The notes below the pieces were generated by a model, which saw nothing but the letters and a program-made list of their open reading frames with translations, was not told the DNA's origin and searched no databases. Of a stretch of 64,000 bases of DNA, positions 17,982-25,354 are shown in pieces. Both the position numbers and the translations under genes were made by a program. Source of the stretch: Sphingobium terrigena (GTDB taxonomy: Bacteria; Pseudomonadota; Alphaproteobacteria; Sphingomonadales; Sphingomonadaceae); assembly GCF_003591655.1 (NCBI RefSeq), contig NZ_QVRA01000007.1, positions 62,001 to 126,000 on the forward strand. Direction: 5' to 3'. Every line of letters starts with the position of its first letter. Position 1 is the first letter of the stretch.

Positions 17982-18310
17982 GTTTCCACCTCGCAAGTTG
18001 ATGATCCATTACCCCGCAGCCGATGGCGAGGCGTCGCAGTGACCTCTCGCCGCTCTGTGCAACATGGTTGATCGCCAATCATAGCCGTTGTCATGTCGCA
18101 GGTAAAACTAGCGTCGTACCATCGCAATCGGCCGCTCCCTGATGGCAGCATTCGTCATGGCAAGCGACTATGCGACGGATAAAGCATCTCTGCCGCATAC
18201 TCCGGCGCATCGGTCACATGCGAGGCCAGCGCGCTGCCCTAGATCGAAAGCTCAAAGCTGTCCGGCAACGCTTCAATCAGTTGGTAAGCCTCGATCGGTA
18301 AAAAGGAAGC
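17982..18310. other. Non-coding spacer in the island
   Basis: No gene, repeat or clear regulatory site seen. Composition is less GC-rich than the flanking chromosome. Confidence 0.4.
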
Positions 18311-18634
18311 ATGCCCAGCCGAATAAATCGCCGTGTAGCTTCGCGAGAGAGCGTGTTCCTTCGGGGAAGGGCGACCGGATTCACTGCCGCCGAGCCGTCG
18401 GTGCATCGCGTGCGGAACATATCGGCGGGAGGCGCTTGCATCGATGGCGCCGGACACTTGAAGGTTGGACAGACGCTGTTACTCGACATCGGGCGCCTGG
18501 AAGAAATCGCGGCCACGACCGTTTGGGTTAGGGATGAACTGGCAGGATTGCGGTTCGCCAAGGACATCGATCCGCTGGACGCGAAAACGCGAGGCCAGGC
18601 CAGTCCACCGCGCGGCAAATTCAGCCAAGGGTGA
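18311..18634 (+). CDS. PilZ-domain protein
   Basis: 107 residues, a single PilZ domain. RNISAGGACIDG is the (D/N)-x-S-x-x-G motif; an arginine-rich segment before it (INRRVASRESVFLRGRA) fits the RxxxR part of the c-di-GMP site, although the spacing is not canonical. The end VWVRDELAGLRFAKDIDP is typical. It could therefore sense c-di-GMP, or be a degenerate PilZ. The ATG follows AAAGGAAGC. It stands alone, with no flagellar or polysaccharide neighbour, inside otherwise decayed island DNA. Confidence 0.75.
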   Translation: MPSRINRRVASRESVFLRGRATGFTAAEPSVHRVRNISAGGACIDGAGHLKVGQTLLLDIGRLEEIAATTVWVRDELAGLRFAKDIDPLDAKTRGQASPPRGKFSQG

Positions 18635-18884
18635 TGCCAATGTGCTGCTCGGTTCCCCGTGGTGACGTCCTCGGAACCAGGGAAGGCCAGGCGGGAAGGA
18701 TGTAGACGAACAATTCGCCGAGCCGTCCGAACAAAGCGTCGCTTTCTGCTTCCATCGGCCCCTATTCCGATGGAAGGAACGGCACGGTTGTGTAACAATT
18801 GCATCGCATAGCGGTGAAAGAACACATAGGAGCGGGATGGAAGGTCAGCCGGTGAAATCGGCCATTTTGCTATCTTATTGAGGT

Positions 18885-19166
18885 ATGCCTGTGACATCGC
18901 CGCCGCCCAACCCTGGACTGCCATTCGGACAATGGCTCGCCGAGATTGCCGAGATAAATGGCGACTTGCATAGTCTGATCATGTTTTCCAGGGCCGATCC
19001 GCTGTTCCCACGCGATGGCGAACCCGACGCCGTGCGCTCCCGCCTTCAATCGGTCTGGGCCGATCAGGACTTGCTGCCTGTTGTCGATGAAGCCGAGCGA
19101 CTATGGCGTTCGACGTGTCAAGGCGACAGTAGCGGGGTTACTCCGTCCGGCAAACTGCGGAAATAG
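18885..19166 (+). CDS. Hypothetical protein, 93 residues
   Basis: Not recognised. The sequence is acidic and helical in the middle (FGQWLAEIAEINGDLHSLIM, then LQSVWADQDLLPVVDEAERL). The ATG follows TTGAGGT at good spacing, which supports translation. There are no membrane segments or cysteine motifs. It lies in a gene-poor part of the island. Confidence 0.45.
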   Translation: MPVTSPPPNPGLPFGQWLAEIAEINGDLHSLIMFSRADPLFPRDGEPDAVRSRLQSVWADQDLLPVVDEAERLWRSTCQGDSSGVTPSGKLRK

Positions 19167-19324
19167 CGCTGGCCGATCTCTGATAACAACGCTTCGTTAA
19201 TCACTTTTTCATGATTATACGCAAAACCATTAATGCGTCCTTACGGTCCCCACCAGGGCGTGCTTCGATCAGACCCCGGCGCCCCCCCCCTTTTGTGGCG
19301 TCGGGGTTAACCGATGTGGAATTG

Positions 19325-19597
19325 ATGGCCGAATATCTTGTTTCCTGCGTTCAGCGCGATCTAACAAAACTGAATCACCCTTTGTACCGCCTCGGTGGTC
19401 GAGATCACGAAACCATGCAACGGTGGAACCGAGATGTCTCTATGGTCATCGACCTGATCCGAAAGGGGGATGACAGCTTCTGGCTACAAATCGGCGCCAA
19501 TCTCGTCCGGATTGAAGTGGCTGAGAAACCGCGAAGGCTTGTGTTGAGTGATGGGTTTGCGATAGATGCCCTGCTGAATCTCCCCGGCTGCTTATAG
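19325..19597 (+). CDS. Hypothetical protein, 90 residues
   Basis: Not recognised. Reads MAEYLVSCVQRDLTKLNHPL and later DDSFWLQIGANLVRIEVAEK. The protein-like part begins at this ATG; an upstream in-frame ATG at 19211 would add 38 proline- and arginine-rich residues over a C-run at 19284-19293 and seems unlikely. No domain or neighbour suggests a role. Confidence 0.4.
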   Translation: MAEYLVSCVQRDLTKLNHPLYRLGGRDHETMQRWNRDVSMVIDLIRKGDDSFWLQIGANLVRIEVAEKPRRLVLSDGFAIDALLNLPGCL

Positions 19598-19902
19598 ACC
19601 CAATAAGTGCCCGTGTTGACAGGATCGGCGAGATTCTGCGAAGTCTTTCTTTGCGGGGTCAGTCACAAAGCAAGGCTTCGCAGCCCGGCATAGAGCGGGG
19701 GGCATTAGCGCCGGGATAGCGCCCCTAGAAGACGGCAGATGAACCGTTTATGAAAGGTGGCGAACCGATTCCGGCACCACGATAATTCGATACTGCCCAG
19801 CTTGCCTCGATCATGACACCGCTATATGCGTGAGAGATGCCGAAGCTATGCGAAAAACTACCAGTGCCATGGGATGCTTCGGCCATCGTTGGCGTAAGGC
19901 GA
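19598..19902. other. Non-coding spacer in the island
   Basis: No gene or clear site seen. Confidence 0.4.
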
Positions 19903-20118
19903 TCACGGGAAGGGGAGTATACGCCCGAACTGGTCGGCCTGTCGCTCAACCAGGCATTGGATCATGTTATGAACCCCAGCCACCCCATGCGGATAAAGTT
20001 TTGTATATGGGTGCGATGGGGCGATCGGGACTTCCAGATCGAACGCCGCGCTATCATGAAACTGGCATCGGCTCCCGATCGCCCTCAGATACTGGCGATA
20101 GATATCGGCGGTGCTCAC
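19903..20118 (-). CDS. Possible decayed relative of the MSAADFY small protein
   Basis: A GTG at 20118 opens STADIYRQYLRAIGSRCQ, and both this start and the preceding bases (ACTTGTGCGGCTGGAAC) resemble those of the gene at 17793-17981 (ACTTGCGAGGTGGAAAC). After the first ten residues the similarity is lost and the rest (71 residues in total) has no recognisable features. An overlapping plus-strand frame (19837-20163) is also open, so coding direction is uncertain. Confidence 0.3.
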   Translation of the reverse strand: MSTADIYRQYLRAIGSRCQFHDSAAFDLEVPIAPSHPYTKLYPHGVAGVHNMIQCLVERQADQFGRILPFP

Positions 20119-20250
20119 GTTCCAGCCGCACAAGTCGGTGATCCAGACCAAAATACCCTCTAGCATGATGCATGCGATATTGCTCGCTATGGGCCTATCG
20201 TTCATTCCCGGTCATTCAATATTCATGCACGGCAGCTAAAAGAGGTCCGG

Positions 20251-20291
20251 CGAGGCCCCACAACTTGAGGACTGCATCCGGTGGGGCCTCG
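20251..20291. terminator. Long perfect hairpin after the sigma-4-like gene
   Basis: CGAGGCCCCAC and GTGGGGCCTCG pair over 11 bases with a 19-base loop. It lies about 130 bases beyond the 3' end of the minus-strand operon. On that strand a CTCTTTT run follows only about 8-13 bases later, so termination is plausible but not certain. Confidence 0.45.
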
Positions 20292-20424
20292 TTCCTTGCA
20301 GCGCCGAAGGGAGCAAACGCCCCACACTGAGGAGTCATCATGCATCGCTGATAATTCGCGGCATCGCCCGCAGTGTGATGCCTGACGAGCAGCCTCGCCT
20401 CGCCTTTTCCGTGATATATGTCGC

Positions 20425-21003
20425 TCAGGTCGTCAGATCCTTTGCCAATGCCCCTGCGCGCAACCATTGCTCGAACGTCATGGGCTGCCGATCGAGGGAG
20501 CGAACCACATACAGCATCCTGCGGCGGACGACGAAGGGCAGTGTCCACATGCGTTTGGCTATCTGCCGGTAGTTGAGGCCATCGACGCGACTGAGAAGAA
20601 AGGTTTCGAGAACCGGCGCGGGCAGCGTCTGGAGAAAGGCGATGTTGACGATCAGGTCGTCATCGCACCCGCTATCCCAGGCCAGCGGTTCGCTATGGCC
20701 CAAAGCGCGCAAGCGCTCCTGGCACGAGGCGCGATAACGGCGGCGCAGGTCGCTTTCGGCAGGCGCGATGTCCGTATTTCTCCAACGCTTCGACACGCCG
20801 CCATCCAGGATCGCGGCGATCATGCCCAGCGCTTCAGCCACGCATGCCTGAACTGCGCTGTCGCTGATGGACAAGCGATGAGCGATTTCGGCGTAAGAGA
20901 GGTCGTCCACGCGGTGCATCAGGAATATCGCGCGCGTCACGACCGGGATTCGCGCCATGGCGGCGTCATAGGCCGCGCGCAATTGCTGGGACGGCTCACC
21001 CAT
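20425..21003 (-). CDS. Tandem sigma-70 region 4-like HTH protein
   Basis: 192 residues with two sigma-region-4-like helix-turn-helix modules and no region 2. The first, about 20-66, has IPVVTRAIFLMHRVDDLSYAEIA then HRLSISDSAVQACVAEAL. The second, about 125-170, has LPAPVLETFLLSRVDGLNYRQIA. Such domains bind DNA or the core polymerase flap, but without region 2 it cannot be a normal sigma factor. The ATG at 21003 overlaps the upstream HEPN-like gene by 8 bases (ATGGGTGA) and follows GGGGAG; a longer start at 21039 is possible. It is the last gene of a tight three-gene operon; likely the operon's DNA-binding partner or regulator. Confidence 0.75.
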   Translation of the reverse strand: MGEPSQQLRAAYDAAMARIPVVTRAIFLMHRVDDLSYAEIAHRLSISDSAVQACVAEALGMIAAILDGGVSKRWRNTDIAPAESDLRRRYRASCQERLRALGHSEPLAWDSGCDDDLIVNIAFLQTLPAPVLETFLLSRVDGLNYRQIAKRMWTLPFVVRRRMLYVVRSLDRQPMTFEQWLRAGALAKDLTT

Positions 21004-21919
21004 GCGCAGTCTCCCCGATGGCGGTAGCTCTTGCGTCAAGTCTTTCGCGGCATCTATTTTCCACCAGATGGTTCAGGGTTGCGGCACGCTCCATCGCCCA
21101 TGCCAGTTCCTCCGGGCTGATGCGGAAGTTCCGGCCGTAGCGGACCTCGACATAAGCGCGACGGATGCAGCCAAAGACACGGCGCTCGAACAGGGTGTCG
21201 CGCGGCCATGCTTTGGCAAGTTCCCTGTCCAGTTCTTCGGCCACCTCGCGCAATTCGTCGAGCGCGTGGGTGCGTAGCCCGTGCAGGGTGAGTGACCAAG
21301 CCACACACTGATAGAGATGCTCGCAGGCCTGATGCAGCAGCAGCGCTGCCATCGGCATATTGTCCCGCCTTTGATAGAATGCTGCACCCAACAGGAATTC
21401 CGTCGCACGCCCATGCCAACGGGCAAACTCCGCTTTTCCATGTTCATGATGACGGGCGGCAGGCAATGTGCGTGGCGACTCCATTCGCGCGCTGCTCGCC
21501 TCATAAAGCGCGATGCCCTCGGTCGCGATCGTGACAAACCATGGCACGCCATGAACGAGCGCGTGGTTCACGTGGCTCAGGCTGTGTACGCAGAGCCGCA
21601 CCGGATGCGTGATTTCACCCAATTCCCACCCCCGGCGGAGCCGATCGCGCACCGCCGTCCAATCGCCGCGGCGGGCAGCAAGCTTGTTGTGGTTGACGAT
21701 CGCGAGCAACCGAATCGGCGCGGCGGGAGGAGCGAATGCCCAATTCTGCGCCGCATGATGGCCATAAAGGATCAACTTGACGATATGGCCTGATTTGTAG
21801 CGTTCAGTGCGCTTGCCCGCGAGCATGGCGTCGAACCCCTCAAACAGCAGCGCGGCAATTCGGCGGACCTCCTGCTGCATGGCAAATGGCAGATGGTCGA
21901 GATCGGTGCGCAACATCAT
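20996..21919 (-). CDS. HEPN-domain protein with degenerate nucleotidyltransferase-like N-terminus
   Basis: 307 residues. The N-terminal half resembles the nucleotidyltransferase part of MNT-HEPN fusions: HIVKLILYGHHAAQ (46-58) sits where active enzymes have GSxARG, and IRLLAIVN (69-76) where they have the catalytic DxD strand, so the acidic metal ligands look lost. The C-terminal half (about 172-290) is HEPN-like: ATEFLLGAAFYQRRDNMPMA, then LLLHQACEHLYQCVAWSLTL. HEPN domains are often RNases or their inactive partners. The ATG overlaps the stop of the preceding gene (ATGA). Domain calls are by pattern and not by search. Confidence 0.7.
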   Translation of the reverse strand: MMLRTDLDHLPFAMQQEVRRIAALLFEGFDAMLAGKRTERYKSGHIVKLILYGHHAAQNWAFAPPAAPIRLLAIVNHNKLAARRGDWTAVRDRLRRGWELGEITHPVRLCVHSLSHVNHALVHGVPWFVTIATEGIALYEASSARMESPRTLPAARHHEHGKAEFARWHGRATEFLLGAAFYQRRDNMPMAALLLHQACEHLYQCVAWSLTLHGLRTHALDELREVAEELDRELAKAWPRDTLFERRVFGCIRRAYVEVRYGRNFRISPEELAWAMERAATLNHLVENRCRERLDARATAIGETAHG

Positions 21920-23124
21920 GCACCCCTCTCCCCCGGCAGGCCGGTGTAGCCGGTGATCCGTCCCACAGCGTTGAGCAATGTCGCGACCGTCTCCACGATC
22001 TCGGCGGGCGGCATGACGGCAAGCACGGCGCGCGCCTGATCGGGCGTTCGTCCTTGACGGTGATAGCGCGACAGCGGCGGGATCAGCCGCGCCAGTTCCG
22101 GCGAGGGCGGCGGCATTCCGTTTGCCTGCGCCTCTTCCAGCTCCCGCTCAAGATCGAGGCCGATATGCTGGCGGTTCCACTCGTCGGAACAACCTGCGCG
22201 AAGCAGGAGCGTCTTTAGCGCAAACTCGCTCGCATTGGCCGCTTCGCGCACGACGAGCGAGGGACGATCACGCGCATGCCCTTCCACCATCAGCCCCACG
22301 AAATCCACCGCGCGGCGATAAAATGTCACGGCCAGGATACGGTCGAAGTCGCCGGGACGGTGATAGAGGTCGAGATTATGGCGGGGATGCTGGCCAAGGC
22401 CGGGACGCAGGGACTGGGGCTGTGCATCGTCGCCAAGGCGGGCCAGCAATGCGCCGAACGCCTCCGACAGATGCATTTCGGCTTCTGCGGCGCTGGCGTG
22501 CAGCTTGTTGGCGATCCGGGCGAGGTCAAAACCACGGCGGCGGTATTGGGCGAACGCCGCGCTCTGCGGCTCGTCCAGCGCGTCGGCCCCCGCCGTGATC
22601 CGGTCATGGATCGTTTGGCGTTCGGCACTTGGCGGGTCCATCGCCCGGTCGAAGAGAATGATCCCACCGTCATAGCGCTTGGCCAGCCAGGGATTGGTAA
22701 GATGAAAGCGTCCGGCCTCGGCAATGGTGAAGACGGAAAGCTCGACGGCTATTGCCCGACCCAGTTCCGATTTAAGCACGGCCTGGGCGCGGCCCCAGTA
22801 GCGTTCCAGTCCCTTATAGGCCTCATGATCGACAAAGCCCCAGATGTCGAAGACGAGCGGTTCGTTGCCCCATTTCACCGGCTTGCCCGTGTCGGCATGG
22901 TCGCCTACCAGCATCAACCAGTGCAGCGTCCCGCGCCTCGGCGCGCTGCTGCGGCGATCGACGAAGTAGGCGCGCAATATCCGTACAGCGCGTTCCATCG
23001 CCATTCGGCCGAAGGCATCGAGATGAAGCACGCGTGCCAGGACGCGCTCGCGCATCTCATTGTGATCGCGCGTCGCGCGCCGTTGGTCCGCACCATGGGC
23101 CAGCGCATCATGGTTGTCGTCCAT
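21916..23124 (-). CDS. Nucleotidyltransferase/HTH/HEPN-like three-part protein
   Basis: 402 residues. The N-terminal part (about 40-165) looks nucleotidyltransferase-like (LHWLMLVGDHAD, VFDIWGFVDHE, ELSVFTIAEAGRF). The middle (about 183-230) is a sigma-4-like HTH (DEPQSAAFAQYRRRGFDLAR then IANKLHASAAEAEMHLSEAF). The C-terminal part (about 262-390) is HEPN-like, with FYRRAVDFVGLMVEGHARDR and a CSDEWNRQHIGLDLE segment. The ATG at 23124 follows GGAGGTCTT and was preferred over an upstream start at 23235 that adds a proline-rich leader. It is the first gene of the three-gene operon. It may be an RNA- or protein-modifying toxin or sensor; function unknown. Confidence 0.7.
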   Translation of the reverse strand: MDDNHDALAHGADQRRATRDHNEMRERVLARVLHLDAFGRMAMERAVRILRAYFVDRRSSAPRRGTLHWLMLVGDHADTGKPVKWGNEPLVFDIWGFVDHEAYKGLERYWGRAQAVLKSELGRAIAVELSVFTIAEAGRFHLTNPWLAKRYDGGIILFDRAMDPPSAERQTIHDRITAGADALDEPQSAAFAQYRRRGFDLARIANKLHASAAEAEMHLSEAFGALLARLGDDAQPQSLRPGLGQHPRHNLDLYHRPGDFDRILAVTFYRRAVDFVGLMVEGHARDRPSLVVREAANASEFALKTLLLRAGCSDEWNRQHIGLDLERELEEAQANGMPPPSPELARLIPPLSRYHRQGRTPDQARAVLAVMPPAEIVETVATLLNAVGRITGYTGLPGERGA

Positions 23125-23587
23125 AAGACCTCCACTCCGCATCCATGGCGGATGAGGCGGAAGCGACGGGGTGGATGCGGCATTGGTCCCGAACTCCCGC
23201 GCGCTGGGCGCGGGAGCCGCCGGAACTGCTAACATGCCAGAGACATGCGCCGCCGCCTTTGACCCGAAGGTTTGGACATACGCGACGGCATCCCGGAAAA
23301 CGAGGTTTCCGAGTTGGTTCTCTGGGCAGGATTAGCAGTCCTGGCGCTGCCTTTTGCGCAACGCGCGGACAGCTTATCAAAAAATGGGTGCGAAACAAAG
23401 AGGGGACAGGATTGGCGGTTTGTAGCCAACCGTCTGTGGAATGTCGTTCTTTGGTTCCAGCAAGAAACGAACCGCCCCGGCTTGGCCGGGGCGGTTTTTT
23501 CAAATCGGGATCGATCGTGCCCGTCCCGGTCGCGCGCTTGCGGACGCGAGGAACCCGGAGGCGAAGCCGCCTCCGGGTCGGGCAAGG
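23125..23587. other. Spacer between ParB-like gene and HEPN operon
   Basis: No convincing gene on either strand. It holds the promoter region of the HEPN operon on the minus strand and a strong hairpin at 23470-23500. Open frames here have no recognisable features. Confidence 0.45.
23470..23500 (+). terminator. Strong terminator hairpin
   Basis: AACCGCCCCGGC and GCCGGGGCGGTT form a 12-bp stem with a 3-base loop, ending in TTTTTT on the plus strand. On the minus strand, downstream of the ParB-like gene, it is followed by TTCGTTTCTTG, so it may work in both directions. Confidence 0.7.
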
Positions 23588-25354
23588 TCAGGCGGCTTTG
23601 GCCATTGGCTGCGCCTTCTTTTCATCGGCGGCTTTGGCGGTATCGAACAGTGGCGCAATCGCATTCCACCGCTCGGCACTGCCGACGCCGCCCCGGTCGG
23701 TATAGGTTGACGGGGGAAAGGCCATCCAGCGCGGCACCCAGCCATCCACTTTGGTGCGTCCGCCCGTTCCCGCAAGACAATCGCGCACGATCTGGCGCTG
23801 CACCCTGACGCTCTCCCCGGCATTGGCCGTCGCTACGGCATCGCCAGCGACCTCTCCGACAATACGGCCGATCACTTGCTTGGCGCGGATGCTATCGAGC
23901 AGTGCATCATCGGCCTGCCAGACCGCCGCCATATCGACGCGGAGCAACGCGCCCACCAACTCGACTATTGCGCTTCCTGCCGTCAGCGTCTCGCCCATCA
24001 CGATCGCGAGGATCGACAGCACCGCTTCGTCGGGCAGCTTCAACAGGCGCAAGAACAGCCCCGGCAGTCCATCATCCCCGATATAGCCGTTCGTCACGGT
24101 AGGCGTTTCGGTATCGAAGCCCAGCAACGCCAGAACCCCGCGCCGTCCGGCGTCAAACATCGCTTCCGAAACACAGACCTCCACGCTCTCGGCGATGGCG
24201 TCCGTGCTGGCGCGCTGCTTCTCCACGTCCACCCGCCACATCGGCGAACCGACAATGGCATGAGCCACCATCAGGCGTAGCGCCATGGCAGGCTGTGAGA
24301 GCAAGGCGGCGCGCACAGCGGCATGGCGGTGAAGATCGACATAGTTCTGGATCGGCGCGCTAATCTCTGGGCGCACTGGCTTGGTTCCGGCGTCGTCCCC
24401 TTCAACATGCTTCTTGCGCCTCCGGACTTCTTTGGTGGTCAGATACCCCTCATGGAAGGTGACTTCGCCGCGATGGCTGATGGCGACATAAACCCGTCCG
24501 CCTCTCTTCTTGGGGCAGCGCTCATGCTCCCATGTGTGGAAATACGCACCGCGTTCCATGACGACGACCTCCGGCCATCCTGCCTCCCGATAGCTTGCGG
24601 CTCGTTCCTCGACCGCCGCCATCTGTGCCGTCCAGAAATCGGAGGGAGAGGCGAAATAGCTGTCCTCCCCAAACAGGTCGGAGACGATCTCGCCGGAATA
24701 GCTGGTGAGGTCGAATAGCGCGACCTTGGTGGAAATGGCCGCGCCGCCCATCAGCCATGATTTGAGATTCTGACCCATGGGGGCGTGATCGTTCTCACTG
24801 TCGAACAATGCCAGCCAGTCCCGCTGTTGCCCCTTGGTGGCAAGGGTCAGGTGCCGCACGGTGAGCGCATCTATCCTCTCGGCCCGATAGAGATTGCGGA
24901 TGCGGGGCATGAGATTGCCCAACGCAAGGGTGCGCTTCACCTGCAATGCGGTCAGGCCGAAGGTAAGGGAAATGTCCTCCACATTGCGGCCTTCCCGGAC
25001 CAGCCGCGTAAAGGTTTCGCATTGGGTCATTTCATCGGGGTCGAGCCGGGCGATATTCTCGATAAGCGAGGCCTCCAGCGCCGCCGCATCGTCGCCCGCT
25101 TCCATGACGGCGCAGGGCAACGGGTCGATGCTCCCGCTTTCCTCCGCCACGGCCAGCGCTGCATGATAGCGCCGCTTGCCTGCCACGATTTCATAGGTGT
25201 CTGGCGATCCATTCTGCCGCACGATCAGCGGCACAAGGATGCCCCGCGCGCGAACGGACGGGAGGATATTGGTGAGGTCCGGTGCCTTCCTGATGCCCCG
25301 CATATTGGCAGGCGAGACCGAGAGGCAGGCGATATCGATATGCTTGAGTTCCAT
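23588..25354 (-). CDS. ParB/RepB/Spo0J-family protein (long form)
   Basis: 588 residues, about twice the length of a chromosomal ParB. The N-terminal ParB nuclease/CTPase-type domain spans about 1-110: NMRGIRKAPDLTNILPSVRA, then the C-motif YEIVAGKRRYHAALA and the segment ENIARLDPDEMTQCETFTRL. An HTH follows (ISLTFGLTALQVKRTLALGN). The long C-terminal part (about 200-588) is not recognised. Long ParB-like proteins of this sort are common on alphaproteobacterial integrative elements and plasmids. There is no parA beside it, so it may regulate the island or act on its DNA rather than partition it. The ATG follows AAGGAGTAAGGACA. Confidence 0.85.
   Translation of the reverse strand: MELKHIDIACLSVSPANMRGIRKAPDLTNILPSVRARGILVPLIVRQNGSPDTYEIVAGKRRYHAALAVAEESGSIDPLPCAVMEAGDDAAALEASLIENIARLDPDEMTQCETFTRLVREGRNVEDISLTFGLTALQVKRTLALGNLMPRIRNLYRAERIDALTVRHLTLATKGQQRDWLALFDSENDHAPMGQNLKSWLMGGAAISTKVALFDLTSYSGEIVSDLFGEDSYFASPSDFWTAQMAAVEERAASYREAGWPEVVVMERGAYFHTWEHERCPKKRGGRVYVAISHRGEVTFHEGYLTTKEVRRRKKHVEGDDAGTKPVRPEISAPIQNYVDLHRHAAVRAALLSQPAMALRLMVAHAIVGSPMWRVDVEKQRASTDAIAESVEVCVSEAMFDAGRRGVLALLGFDTETPTVTNGYIGDDGLPGLFLRLLKLPDEAVLSILAIVMGETLTAGSAIVELVGALLRVDMAAVWQADDALLDSIRAKQVIGRIVGEVAGDAVATANAGESVRVQRQIVRDCLAGTGGRTKVDGWVPRWMAFPPSTYTDRGGVGSAERWNAIAPLFDTAKAADEKKAQPMAKAA

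Noticed and set aside
18277..18924. 215-codon minus-strand open frame over the PilZ gene
   Set aside because: It is antisense to a clear PilZ domain and contains no domain of its own.
19837..20163. 108-codon plus-strand open frame
   Set aside because: It overlaps a minus-strand frame whose start resembles another small gene; neither is convincing, and I kept only the minus-strand one at low confidence.
20216..20548. 110-codon minus-strand frame after the sigma-4-like gene
   Set aside because: It overlaps the end of that gene and runs through the 11-bp hairpin; likely non-coding.
23272..23808. 178-codon plus-strand frame across the terminator hairpin
   Set aside because: It runs through a strong terminator and into the antisense of the ParB gene, without any domain.
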